This document shows, in pieces, positions 11,836 through 23,059 of a stretch of 53,339 nt of DNA (position 1 is its first letter; the number at the start of each line of letters is the position of its first letter). The notes beneath the pieces are model-generated. The model ran no database searches. It saw nothing but the letters and a program-made list of their open reading frames with translations, and was not told the origin of the DNA. The DNA comes from Chara braunii. Its lineage: Eukaryota > Streptophyta > Charophyceae > Charales > Characeae. The stretch is from assembly GCA_003427395.1 (NCBI GenBank), contig BFEA01000393.1, forward strand, positions 245,067 to 298,405, given 5' to 3'. Both the position numbers and the translations under genes were made by a program.

Positions 11836-12900
11836 GGCTCCGTCCCGTTGGACCAGCGCCAGCCAAAAAGGAGCAGAGTGCTCCTTGCCTTGGCTATGGC
11901 TGTTCTCCTCCTTGTCGGGTGCTCCTTTGCTGTCCTCCAGCTCCACCGGCAGTGCTCCTGCCTCCTCCCCAGCACTCCAGCAATAAGGCAAGTGTGCTGT
12001 CACACACACTGGCAGTTGGAGGCAAGTGTGAGGCGGCTGGGGGACATCTGCCTCTTTTGTAGTGGCTGAGGAGGGCAGCAGCAGCCTCAGCTGCCCCCAG
12101 GCAACATTCGTCACTTGCTTGGGGCCGTTGATCTGAGGCAGATCAACGGACTGAGGCTGTCTCACCTCAGCCACACACTTAGGGTGGCAGTTGTACTCAA
12201 TTGCCCCCTTTTTTTCCTTCCTTTTCCCTGCACTCAGCCCCACACTGAGTGCAGGTTCAGCGGGAAAATGGTTGTTTCCAGCCAAGTTCCCCTCATTGAC
12301 CCTCGAGTTCACAGCTTTGGCCTGAATGATTGCATCCAGGCCAGTACTGCTTGAACTTGGTGCACGGTCGCGACCACGTTCGCGGCCGTGACTGTTTCTT
12401 TCTCTCCCCTCTCTACCCTCCCCTGAAAACGAGGAGGGCAGTTGCTAGGTTGGGAGAGGTAGGGCCTCCCCTCCCAGCTCCCACGTTCTCCCTCTCTCTT
12501 CCTCTCAACCTCCCTGGCTCCCTCTTTCCTTCCACGCACGCGATCTGAGTCGTGGGATATACGTTCCCGCGGCCGAAAATATTCGCGCCAGCCAAAGGTG
12601 GGAGCCAATTATGCTCCCATACAGCCAAAACGGCTGTTTTTTTCCAGCCACGAGGCAACCACTGGCTCGTTTTTACTTTGTTTTGTCTCTTTTTTTTTTT
12701 TTTTTTTTTTTTACAGTTCATTTTTCTTGCTGCTCGTTTTCAGCCCTTCCCCGTTTCTTCCCTGCTAGTCGTGCCTCAACGCTCACGAACGGGGAAGGGG
12801 AAAGATGAGAAACCAAAATAAAAATATAATAATAATAAAAATTAAAAAGAGAAAATACTTACATGGAATAACGTACCAATGCCTTGAAAAAGGGCGGCTG
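11836..12900. other. No gene recognised; homopolymer and pyrimidine tracts
   Basis: It contains a poly(T) run near 12690 and a palindrome (GATCTGAGGCAGATC) at 12130. ORFs on both strands are extensions of the minisatellite frame or low-complexity. Nothing further was identified. Confidence 0.5.
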
Positions 12901-13118
12901 CATATCCCCATATCCTAAGGGTAGATTCAGTCGGTTCTGCTCATCCATCACACACACATATGTGGGTTGTCGAGCTCTCAACCTCCTGATGAGTCGGTGA
13001 AAGCCCGACGAAACAGTCTGGTACAGTCTTGCAGCCTGTTCTAAGGGGCGCAGAAACTGTCGTAGTGCACATCCCCTTAGTCTAGGGGTAGATTCATTCA
13101 ATTTTGCTCATCCTATCA
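12901..13118 (+). repeat. 167-bp repeated unit carrying a hammerhead ribozyme
   Basis: CATATCCCCATATCCTAAGG at 12901 recurs in altered form (CACATCCCCTTAGTC) at 13068, exactly 167 bases later. Each is followed by GTAGATTCA and a TTCTGCTCATCC/TTTGCTCATCC block. One full unit and the start of a second are present. The first unit contains the ribozyme at 12961-13020. Small tandem units with one hammerhead each are typical of retrozymes and ribozyme-bearing satellites. No primer-binding site or protein gene is visible. Confidence 0.65.
12961..13020 (+). ncRNA. Type III hammerhead ribozyme motif
   Basis: All core positions are present. The cleavage triplet GTC is at 12969-12971. A 3-bp helix I (GAG/CTC) has an 8-nt loop. 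The CTGATGA box is at 12986-12992. Helix II is a perfect 5-bp stem, GTCGG/CCGAC, closed by the canonical G10.1-C11.1 pair with a 7-nt loop. GAAA is at 13010-13013. Helix III pairs sequence upstream of GTC with CAGTCTG after GAAA in eight pairs, four of them G-T wobbles. Helix III is open, hence type III, the form known from plant retrozymes and viroid-like RNAs. The short helix I and wobble-rich helix III leave cleavage rate uncertain. Confidence 0.75.
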
Positions 13119-13131
13119 CTGGAGGTAGCAG

Positions 13132-13153
13132 CCCGTTCATCAAAACGAACGGG
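13132..13153 (+). other. Perfect 7-bp hairpin
   Basis: CCCGTTC and GAACGGG are separated by ATCAAAAC. It lies just after the partial second ribozyme unit. Its role is unknown. Confidence 0.6.
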
Positions 13154-13154
13154 G

Positions 13155-14768
13155 TGCTTTTCTAATTTTACTAATAAAAAAAGAAAACAAACAAAATCTT
13201 AAAAGAAATCTAAATAAAAATCTAAAGCAAATCCAACAAAAGAAATCTGGGGGGGACGCTGGGACCTGCGTAGCGGCGGCGCAATAGCGCTCAATGCACG
13301 TGGCATCGGTTTCGTCATGCTAGGTATCAAGAAGGCGATGGCCAGCCGCCATGGCCCGGAGCGCTAAGCACGGGTGAGGCGCTAGTCTCGAGCGGCAGCA
13401 GCTGGGTACTTCATAGTAGCTGTTCTGCACGCGACGAGGTGGACTGTCCCAAAGCGTCAAGTGGGGAGGTGGGACATAGCTGGAGGGGGGAACTTCTGGA
13501 ACTTCTCAAACTCTACGAATACACGGAACTGAAGAACGCGCGACACGTGTGTCCTTCTCATGGAAATAGGGACATGGCAAATCTAGATCTCTTTGCTGGC
13601 ATAATACGGCTACTAGTGGACAAGGTCAACTTCGGGCGTTTTCTTTTTGTAATGCAAAGGCGGCAGCGACTTTTAGGCAAAAGGTACTTCTCGTCCCTAA
13701 CCACACAGCGCTTTCCTTCCCTCTGTACATAACCAGCGCCTCAGTCCGAATACATTCATCTTCCGAACATTTCTACCACTAACACTCGCCCGCACCCTAT
13801 CCTTCTGTCCTATTAGCTCTGTCCGCTGAAGCTTCGAGCATAGGTGGATGTTTCTGCCCACTGACCAGATCTCACGGCGTATAGCGCTCCCTGCAAGATT
13901 CGAAGGGTCGACCCCTGTCCAACTTGTCCGTTTCTTAAAATCCCAATCTGACATCTGGCGAATACGATCTTGGGGCTTTGGCCCCGAATGACTCGCACAA
14001 GAGACCTGTTGTTAAGGCGAGAACCCCCTGGCAAAGAGGATTGTGGTAAGTGTCTGAATGTGGATGTGCTTGTCGACAAGTGCGAAAATTTGTGATTGAT
14101 CTACTTATCTGCATATGGGCGTGGAACACGTAGAGATTCAGACAATTCTTCCTATCCTCTTTGCCAGTGGGATCTGGCCACTACTAATTGATCATCGCCC
14201 AGATTTTGCGAAAAAAGGGGCGGGCTGCTAGGACTAGGATTATAACACTCTAGGGTACTAGGCGCTCGACCTGTTGTGTTCTCACTTAACCTCACGAATC
14301 CGTGCAGATGACCCGCCCGAGTGGGGCCCACCAGTACATTAGTATCACAGATTTTCACGCAAAATTCGGAGAAACGTCACGGTAATACTCGCCACTCACG
14401 GGTGGAACGACCAGAGAGGAAAGCGGCCCGGCCATTGCGGAAAGCCCTATGTAAAGCAGGTCGTTTTTCAGGACCACTGCAAGTCGGGCGTCACAAGATT
14501 TTGCGGATTTTTGTTAAAGCACAGCTAGGCCGAGGGTTAACCCGTAGCCGCAGGTCAGGAGGTAGGTCCTCCGTCCAAATGAGACAAAGATACAAGTTTT
14601 CAGTTTAACCACCTCGTAGCTCATCATACTGTTTGGAGCGTATCCAATCAGCGGCGATTCGGGGATACTATCAATACGGTCACAATAAGGGTGGGGAGAC
14701 AAAGTCACGTGCGGATTCAGTTGCCTACGAGAAACAATCCATCTGCAAATTACAAGGAACCTGCAACC
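13155..14768. other. No gene recognised
   Basis: This stretch has mixed composition and short ORFs on both strands without domains. It may include the 5' untranslated region of the LINE, but no promoter could be picked out. Confidence 0.45.
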
Positions 14769-16960
14769 ATGAGTACGAATAACCAGCAAACTCAATTCCA
14801 GTGGGGATCGCTCCCTCCCTTCTGGGCAAGAACTCAGACACAAAAAAAAAAAACAGNGAACAAACGCAGGGCAAATCGGGGGTACATGGGAAGGGAACAG
14901 GTATGGACATAGAGGGGGAGAAAGGAGGGATGGAGTTGGGAGGGCCTATGGGTGGAGGAGAAGGATTCACCTTCACGGCGGGTACTGGGGGCGGAGGGGC
15001 TGGAAGGGCCACTCCTGCCAACAGGCAAAGCCGAGGGGCATGAGGGGCTGACAGACGATCCAAAAGGGACCAAGATATGGGCGATCAAAATCCCACGGAT
15101 CTATTGAAATCAGTTAAAAAAGGGAGTGAGAAAATGGAAAGGCAGAAATGGTGGTCTGCGGATGAACAAGAATCGGAACTAGAATCAGATGATGACGACA
15201 TGGACACGGAGAAAAGGAAAGAACAGGACCCAAACATGGTAGTGGAAGTGGAGGACGTTCGTAGAATGCATGAAAAATGCTATGACAAGATGGTCATCCC
15301 AGATACTTCAAAGATTGCTAAGTTTCAGATGGAGGGCAAGTCTGTCAAAATCTCCCTCCCGGCCAACTTCGAAGCAACACAGGAGGAGTGGTTGCGGGAG
15401 CATGTTGTCGTGATTTTCTTCCAGGGGGCTTTTAAATCTCTCTCGGCTGAGAAAAAAGAACTCTGCATAAGATCTCTGGAAGATTCGATCCTTCCCCCCT
15501 GTCTGCATCATAAAGAAAGAGGGAGAGTGCACCAGGAGGGTAAAAATGTAATGTCATATTACCCCCGGGATAGGAAGACTGTTGACTTCCTGCTGAACAT
15601 GGGATCCCACAAACTGAAGATTGATGGAGCCCTATATAAATTGAGCTTCAAAAGGTGGATGTCTCCGAAAGAGATTGAAAGAACAAGGGAGGAGGAATCA
15701 GTTAGTAAGATCTGGGTCATCGCACTGAGAGTGTCATATAAAGTTGTACCATGGGTCAGATCAGCGATCGATTTTGCAGTAGGCAATGTCCTCAAGCAGT
15801 ACCCGCCGGAGAGGTACGAAGATATGCCGAAACTGAACAACGTAAAGTTTGACATTCCCAGGGACAGAAGAGACAGAGTCCCGAATGACCTGCAGTTGCC
15901 TCAACAGGATGGCTCCACCATGGAAATTTGAATTGTCACCCAATTTACAGACTACTGCCAGCACTGCAGAGACTATGCAGGGCAGCAGTCAAAGTGCTGC
16001 CTGGTAAAGGGAGGAGTCGATGAAAGAACAAATCTGCTAATTCCTACTGAATTCGAAATCAACACATTAAAGCAAAGAGGGATCTCCTCAACCAGGCAAC
16101 TGAAAGGCTGGGGAGGCGAAGCACAGAGAACTGGCTCGTTTACCACCGTCGCCAGCAAGGACGGTCTATTGGCTGGCGCACTCAGTCAATACTCCCGAGG
16201 CAGGGGATTGGGTCCCTCGGGATGGCAACCACCTACAGATACCGCTGTGGCAGGCCCTCATCTGTCAAGCTCACTTGGCTTCAGGCAAAACTCTAGAGTC
16301 TCATCATGGAAGAAAATCAACAAGGAGCAGAATTTACGAGGTGTCCAAACAAAAGGGGCTGTCCCATTGGGGAGTGGAAAGAATGTCAAGAACTCGGAAG
16401 TTCAACGGGGCTCAGAGGATCAGGGGACGGTCGGATGGGGTACAAGGCCAAACACAAATCAGTCCTCCTTGGGAACAGCCACCCCCCCCCTTACCCAGTC
16501 CCTGTCTTTGGCTGGTCAACAGGTAGAGATCACTGCAGTTAACAGCCTGATTGGGGGGGGAAACGAAGCAAGCATAACTAGCCAGAACAACAACACAAGC
16601 GACCAGACCAAATCTCACAGGGAGCCTGTGTCCCTCACTGTAAACAGAGACTCAGAAAACTCTGTTCATGGGACTGAACACTCCCTGGCCTCCGGCACTG
16701 CAATGAAGCCGCCAGCCAAAGTGATAGAAGCAAGGAACAATAAAGGGGATAGCCTTAGAGGGCTAATTAAGGATACAGAGGGGGTGTTAATTCAAACTAG
16801 TGCTCACGGTGTTGCTTCTAATGACGAAAGTCAAAACAAACAGACCACTCAATCCACAGTTCCCGATGGGGAAGGTAAAAAACAGGATTCAACAGAGGAA
16901 CTCGCCATGGGTGAGGGCAATGATGATGATGAGTCGCATGTAATGACGGACAACTCCTAG
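14769..16960 (+). pseudogene. LINE ORF1 (RNA-binding gag-like protein), broken
   Basis: The chosen start is the ATG at 14769 (MSTNNQQTQFQWGSL). Its frame runs into 12 A's (14842-14853) with an N at 14857, beyond which the coding frame is shifted. The shifted frame continues through TGA at 15041 into a 284-residue open stretch (15077-15931) with an acidic segment (ESDDDDMDTEKRK). TGA at 15929 interrupts. Then comes C-X2-C-X4-G-X4-C (15956-15997), a zinc-knuckle shape with Gly where His is expected. A polar Ser/Asn/Gln-rich tail of 263 residues (16169-16960) ends at TAG. ORF1 proteins bind the element RNA. The A-run shift may be an assembly error. Confidence 0.7.
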
Positions 16961-17781
16961 GAGTGTACGATTCATTGGGCTCTGCGGACGATTTGTGCAG
17001 TCCCAAAGACAAAAAAGGGATAATTGAATTGAATAAGGAAGAAACAACAGAGAAGGGGCAAAAGTTGATATCCAAAGCAAATCGTAAGCAGGAAAACTTA
17101 AGCGCTCACAATATCAAAAAATACTTTGTTCCACTGATTTTTCGGAAAACGGTGGAGGGAATTACCTTCTTGACTTACAGCAAGGGATCCATCCTCAAAC
17201 ATCTTACCCCCTACTCGGTTGACAGCAATCCAACGAAAGCCCAGATGCTTGAAAAGGTCAACAACTATATTGGACAGAATGTGGCTGTGACGGCTGTACC
17301 AAAATTGAGCTCGAGAAGGCTGACCAGATCCGGCTCCTCGGGAAGGAAATTGCACATGTTCCTGTCCGCCTTTGATGCTAGACCGACAGAACAGGAACTA
17401 GCAATCTTACAGGAAGGGCATGCATACTGGTGCCCGATGGAATGGGCCAAGGATGAACGATCACTGCACTCGAACATGATCTACACAGCAAACACGGTGT
17501 CAGGTGACGTAATCATAGAATATAATCGGCTTCTAGCTGCAGACATTAACCTATTCTCGGTACATTTCAACTCCTCACTGTCCGCACCTTGGGGGGGGAA
17601 AGGGGACTCTTTGGAAGGGGGTGAAAGGAGACGGAAGTCGAGCTTGGGTCTCAGCTGCTCGATCAGTGGGGGAGTGAACAATGAAAAACACAGCAACATG
17701 GAGGAGGAGAAGATTTCCTTCTTCCCCCCCCCGGATCTCTCCCTCATCCAATCAGAAGGGGTGGTGCTTAAGGATGACTAA
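16933..17781 (+). CDS. LINE middle ORF, about 280 residues, unknown domain
   Basis: This frame is open without interruption from 16933, overlaps the end of ORF1 by 28 bases in the -1 frame, and ends in TAA at 17779 inside the ORF2 start (ATGACTAA, 17774-17781). There is no ATG near its left end; GTG at 16963 is the first alternative codon. The translation includes YFVPLIFRKTVEGITFLTYS, FLSAFDARPTEQELAILQEG and a Gly-rich end. I do not recognise a family. It may be the C-terminal half of ORF1, separated by one indel or read by -1 frameshifting, or a genuine third ORF. Lack of stops here, next to frames with several, suggests constraint or chance survival. Confidence 0.5.
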   Translation, partial: VACNDGQLLGVYDSLGSADDLCSPKDKKGIIELNKEETTEKGQKLISKANRKQENLSAHNIKKYFVPLIFRKTVEGITFLTYSKGSILKHLTPYSVDSNPTKAQMLEKVNNYIGQNVAVTAVPKLSSRRLTRSGSSGRKLHMFLSAFDARPTEQELAILQEGHAYWCPMEWAKDERSLHSNMIYTANTVSGDVIIEYNRLLAADINLFSVHFNSSLSAPWGGKGDSLEGGERRRKSSLGLSCSISGGVNNEKHSNMEEEKISFFPPPDLSLIQSEGVVLKDD

Positions 17782-20700
17782 ATTGAGAGTTGCCTCTTGG
17801 AATGTGAGAGGCCTGGGGGACTCGAATGGGAAGGAAAAATGGGCTCGTTTAAAATCATTGTTGCATAAGCAGAGGATCCAGGTCGCTCTACTCCAAGAGA
17901 CTAAACTTAACGAAGAGAAAATCGATAGCAACCGATGGCAGTGGCTGGGACCGTAGTTTTGGGCCCCGGCCGATGGTACAAAAGGTGGTATAACCATCTT
18001 GGTTAGTAATGATCTCTGTTTTGAGCTGATGGACGAGTTAACTGACTCCATGGGAAGGTGGGTCTGGATTACAGCAAAAATAGGGGACACAACTTGGTCC
18101 TTTATATCAATTTACGCCCCGGTGGACCTGAGGGAAAAAATGCAATTTTTTGAAATTTTACCGTTGCTTGTTCGCAATGACGAAAACTTAATCCTGGGAG
18201 GGGACTGGAACACAATTCAGGACCCGGCCATGGACTCCTCAGCAGCTGACCCGTTGAGGCAGGATTCAAGGTCGCTCAACATCTTCAAAGAGAGTATGGA
18301 GTTCGTGGACCCCTTCAGAAGGCTATACCCAGACGCTAGAAAATTTACATGGGTAGCCCATAACGCAAGGGCAAATGGTTCATGCACCATGCTCAGACTA
18401 GACTACTTCCTCTTGAAAGGGAAACCAGCGGACTGGGTCATGGAAGTTAAAATGCCCTTTGACATACTTTCGGACCACAGACCAGTCATTGCTTCGTTCA
18501 CCCCAGACAACAGAATACAGAGGGGCATGGGCTACTATAGACTAAACACGAACATCCTCAATGATGAACCGCTAGTCAAATCCGTTCGAAAACTACTGGA
18601 AAAATGGGAAATGAGTAAACCCTACTTCAATAATGAAGGGGAATGGTTCGACGCGGGCAACAAAGTTGCTGCAACATCCTTTAGTTTCGCATCAAGAATC
18701 AAAGCAAACAATCAGAGAATTGAGGAGGAGCAAATCATCTCAAGAATCGAATGGGCAGAAGAAAAAATGGGATCAGACCCGAGAACAACCATTTCGTCAA
18801 AACGGACATATTCTATTTTTTGAACGAAATCAAAAACTGACTTTTTTTGCCAAAATCTGGTCGGAATTTTTTGCTCTTGGGGGTCCGGCGTTCCCAAAAC
18901 GCCGGACCCCCTACATGTATCTGGTCTATGGTTGAGACCAGATACCAAATTTTTTTTTTTTTTTTTTTTTTTTGATCTGGTTTCAACCATAGACCAGATA
19001 CATGTAGGGGGTCCGGTGTTTTGGGAACGCCGGACCCCCAGGAGCAAAAAATTCCGACCGGATTTTGGCAAAAAAAATCAGTTTTGATTTCGTTCAAAAA
19101 ATATAATATGTCCGTTTTGACGAAATGCCTGTTCGAGATGGGATGACTACTGGTTCTTTCAAAGGAACGAACTAAGGGATAAACTTGAAAGCATCCAAAT
19201 AAAGAAAGAGAAGGCCTAGGCCGAGAGAGCAAAAATTAAATGGATTGGGGTAGGGGATAGACTAACCAAAGAAAATTTCAAAAGGTTCTCTACGAAGAAA
19301 GGTAACTCCCTGATAGTGGAGCTCAACCACCCCTTCGACCCATTCGAAGTCACAACCAAAGATACCCCTAAAATAATGGAGTATGCTAGAACTTACTTTG
19401 CGAACATTTTCCAGTCATCAAGACCGGAAGTGGTGGCTCAGTCTGAGATCCCACTCCCGAATGAACTATGGAAAACTTTTGACGCTAGACCTAGACAAAC
19501 CGGTCACATTAGAGGAGTTAAAGGTAGCAGCGATCAATATGCCCAAGGGCAAGTGCCCTAGCGACGACGGACAGCCCGTCGAATATTACCTCACCTTCTG
19601 GGACATCCTAGGCCCGGAGCTGGTTTCGATCTACAATGGTCTACTAGAGGGAAAGGAGTTAGGAGAAGTCTCGAGGTTGGGGATTGTTTCGCTATTATAC
19701 AAGAAAGGAGACAAAAGAAACATCGGCAATTGGAGACCCATCTCCTTGCTCAACACCTCTTACAAGATCCTAGCTAAAGCCTTAGGCCTAAGGCTCAAAA
19801 GATACTTGCCTGATCTGATCGGAGTAGAACAAGCTGGCATTGTTAAAGGGAGAAACATCATGAACAACATTATGTTAACTATTGAAGCTCTTGAACTCAT
19901 GAATGAGGAACAGCCGGATGTGGTGGCACTACCTCTAGACCTAGAGAAGGCCTATGACAGGGTCAATTGGGACTTTGTCCTCAAGACACTGTCAGTGGCA
20001 GGATTTGGGACTCCCTTTTGTGCATGGTTTAAAGCGTTGTACACTGACGGAGTTGGGAAGGTTATGGTTGAAGGGGTCTTGTCAGAGGAGTTCTCTCTCT
20101 CAAGGTCCCTTAGACAGGGTTGTCCTTTGGCCCCTTTGCTGTTCGTTGTTCAGATGGAAGTTCTCCTTTCTGCAATCCCGAAAAAAACAGATATCAACGG
20201 AATTAGACTTGGCCCCGGGAAGCAATGGAAGGCATCAGCAATGGCTGATGACCTGTTCGCTCTATCTACTAACTCAGAGGGCTCCCTCAACGCCCTTAAG
20301 AAATGCTTGGATTTGTATTCGTTATTTTCTGAGGCGCTTGTTCATTGGCCCAAATCTGTGGCTATAGTGCATAAGGACGAGCGTTTGTGTGTGAATTGGG
20401 GACTGAAATGCCTGGCCTTGCAGGAAAGCGAAAGATTTTTGGGTGTACAAGTTGGTTTGACAAATGTGAAAAGGATGGTCAGTGCTATAGTGGAGGGGAA
20501 GACCCTCGCCAGACTGGAAAAGGTTGCAGCTGTCCCAGGACTCTCTATTCAAGGATGGGCCCTTATTTTAAACGCAAGTGTCTTCTCAAACTATTGGTAC
20601 CCAGGGGCAGTGAGGCCTCTAGAGACGGAGGCATATGCTAGGATAAATAGGGCTGCCAGGAGGTACCTTTGGAAGGGCGTATTTGATGACAATCTATGAT

Positions 20701-22373
20701 ATTATGAAAAAGTTTCATGGAACAAGGTGATAGGAGATAAAAGTAATGGTGGGTTGGGGGTCCTGAGCCCCCAATATCAAATTAAGGCCATGTTGGCAAG
20801 GTGGCCTATTAAAGTGTTCATGGATATCTCTGGACACCCGTGGCTTGATCTTGCGAAGCTAATCCTTGATAGGGAGTGGGACTTAACCAGAGAGGAGGAC
20901 GTGGGCGTTGCCCTGCTCAGTAAGTCATTTGTTAAAAAGAAGATTAAGTCTGGCATTTGATCTGATATCTTGGCTGCCTGGTTGGAGGTGATGCCCACTC
21001 AACAAGGGAATCCAGTATCCGTAGAAGAGGTCCTACAGCAACATATTTTTGAAAACCCACGGATCAGATCCCCGGAGGGTAACCCCTGGTCCACGTCCGA
21101 TGAGCAAGGCTCATTCTGGTTTTCTTGGATTCAGAAGAGAGTCTCACGAGTAAAGGATATTTGGAACAGGGACATCAGCGCCTGGAGATCCCCTGTTGAA
21201 CTTAAATCCAAGTTAAGGCACCTAAGACAAGTCCCTCATAAATTAACAGCAATCATAGAGAGTATCCCTGTCGAGTGGAAACATATCCTTGAGAACCAGT
21301 GGGCCTCCTATGAGGGTCAGTGGATCGAGGGAGGCAAGGAGGACCCACCGAATACAGTTTGGAAGGTTAAGGCTGTTGAACATGAAAGGTGTGCATTGGC
21401 TCTGAGGGGCCAGGTAATGACCCGGGGGAACGGCCGGCTAATAATCTCAGTGAACACGCCGGGCAATGCTCTGGACCGCATTCAGTTAGGGAGTGAGAGT
21501 AGGCCAATTCTGGTAAGAGAGCGAGAGGAAAAAAATGGTAAGTTATTGAGTGAGTGTCCGCTGGGGGTCACACCAATAAGGAAGTTAATCTCCCTCCCTA
21601 CACAGTGGGGCTGGACTCATCACAAGGCTCAAGGTAAAACTACCTTATTGGACTACAAGCCAAAAATAGGATACAATATTCAGACAACAAGTTTTTCCAC
21701 TCCGCTGATTGTTAAAAGTAAGTGGAATGCAGAGCGCTCGTACAACGGGGAGAAGAGGAGGGAAGTCTTGTCTGAGGATCTTACCAGAATGTGGACGTCC
21801 CTACAGGTCATCCCATCAGTTAAGATGGCAAGCCTTTCTTAGTTACAGTCGCATAGAGTTGTCCCCACAGCAGAATGGCTGGCTGATAGAAATATGCCAG
21901 TAGAAAGGAAATGCGTCAGGTGTAAGAAAGAACAAGAGAATTCAGCTCACCTTTGGTGGGGATGTATTGAGTCACGCAGAATCTGGAATTGGTGGAGCAC
22001 GCACCGGGAGAAATTCTCGAGGTGCAGGATCAAGTGGGACGAGAGGTTTGTGTTGGATGGCATTCTCGCACCTAAGACGTCATTGAAGAAGGGTTGGGGG
22101 TACGTAGCCTTGGCTGCAATAATAGATGTCATTTGGAAGATGAGAAACGACAGGTTATTCAAGAAAAGGTTCCACTCTGATGCTGCTACTCTTCAAGAGA
22201 TTCTAGACCGAATTAGAATTATAATCTGGGCAGATTGGAACAGGAGAAAACATAGAAGGTCTAAGTATAAATGGTTTTTCAGTACTTGGGGTATTGAAGG
22301 GAGATTAGCCAGCAGGAAATCAGATGGGGGAATTTTCCTCACTCCATGGCTCCTGGGTCCTAGACCACCCTAA
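17774..22373 (+). pseudogene. LINE ORF2: endonuclease, reverse transcriptase and zf-RVT, broken
   Basis: The start is ATG 17774 (MTKLRVASWNVRGLG). Endonuclease motifs are all present: WN at 17798, QET near 17895, YAPVD near 18113, GDWNT near 18201, SDHRP near 18470. RT motifs: NWRPISLLN (near 19731), DLEKAYDRV (19938, first catalytic Asp), RQGCPLAP (near 20113) and MADD (20241-20252; usual form FADD or YADD, so an aromatic residue is replaced). The zf-RVT knuckle CVRCKKEQENSAHLWWGC lies near 21912. No RNase H domain is seen. Stops at 17954, 19217, 20697, 20958 and 21840, a shift near 19490 and the insertion at 18791-19126 disable it. Removing the insertion leaves about 1,420 codons, normal for the family. 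Confidence 0.9.
18791..19126. mobile_element. 336-bp foldback MITE inside LINE ORF2
   Basis: Two arms of about 155 bases, nearly perfect reverse complements, surround a poly(T) spacer (about 18950-18973). The outermost pair is ATTTCGTCAAAACGG/CCGTTTTGACGAAAT. Each arm has its own inner palindromes: GGGGGTCCGGCG with CGCCGGACCCCC, and, in the left arm, TATCTGGTCT with AGACCAGATA. ORF2 reads DPRTT up to the left edge and resumes in the same frame after it, since 336 is divisible by three. The target duplication is unclear. Transcribed, it would form a long double-stranded hairpin. Confidence 0.85.
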
Positions 22374-22430
22374 ATTTGAATTCTGGTAGATCAGTCTTCA
22401 TTCCTTCAGACCCAGTACTAAGTAGTAGTG

Positions 22431-22603
22431 CAGGCCTTCTTTTGGAACTACAGCTTGGCTAGTGTCAGGACATTCGGAGCTCACTTTGCAGCCTCCATGA
22501 TCACAGGAATCGAGTAGCAGGCCTCCTTTGGGAACTACAGCTTAGCTAGTGTCAGGACATTCGGAGCTCACTTTGCAGCCTCAGTGATCACAGGAACCGA
22601 GTG
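22431..22603 (+). repeat. 87-bp direct duplication in LINE 3' UTR
   Basis: CAGGCCTTCTTTTGGAACTA at 22431 recurs as CAGGCCTCCTTTGGGAACTA at 22518, and the following CTAGTGTCAGGACATTCGGA is identical in both. Duplicated 3' UTR units can serve as recognition sites for the element's own RT, but that is not shown here. Confidence 0.85.
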
Positions 22604-22797
22604 GCAGTAGTATACAATTATTTGAATCTGTAGCGCAATGACCAATCCTTCAAGCTTACAGGGCATGCTATTGGATGAAAACACAGTGGGATAGTAATAC
22701 AGGGGCTAGCTCATCAAGTCTATCTGGCGCCCCTAGCGGGTGAAGAGGCCCGAGTTGCACACCCTCCAGGATAATCTGTTTGAGATACTCTGTTACT

Positions 22798-22855
22798 TAT
22801 GGGACGCTGGACCCGGTTTCCAGCCTGTGCAGCTCCCCACAAATAGACCGGAGCC
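22798..22855 (+). repeat. Dispersed repeat R3, copy 1
   Basis: GGGACGCTGGACCCGGTTTC, then TCCCCACAAATAGAC matches 53206-53262 (GGGACGCTGGACCCAGTTTC, TCCCCATCAATAGAC). The class is unknown. The surrounding 22620-22980 holds no gene and a poly(A)-rich run. Confidence 0.6.
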
Positions 22856-23059
22856 ATCAGAAGTTGTCAAAAAAAAAAAATCTAAGAAAAAAAAAGGAAA
22901 AAAAAAAAACAATCTTACCTGTAAAAATGGCTACCTGTTCGAAACGGGCACCGTCAGGTGCACTGGGGATCTAAACGCCCCAAGCACTTCAGGTTGCGCC
23001 ATCTGGCGCGCCATATGTGACTGCATTTTTTTTATTTATTTATTTTTATTTTTTATTTT

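Larger units (their letters stand above)
14769..22620 (+). mobile_element. LINE (non-LTR) retrotransposon, degenerate, L1-like plant type
   Basis: The order is ORF1 (from 14769), a middle ORF (16933-17781) and ORF2 with AP-endonuclease, reverse transcriptase and zf-RVT (17774-22373), then a 3' UTR with an 87-bp direct duplication. Such elements copy themselves through RNA by target-primed reverse transcription. The copy carries in-frame stops at 15041, 15929, 17954, 19217, 20697, 20958 and 21840, a shift in an A run near 14842-14853, a shift near 19490 and a 336-bp insertion. It is therefore dead, though most motifs remain readable. Exact ends and target duplication were not found; the left end could lie upstream of 14769. 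Confidence 0.9.
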
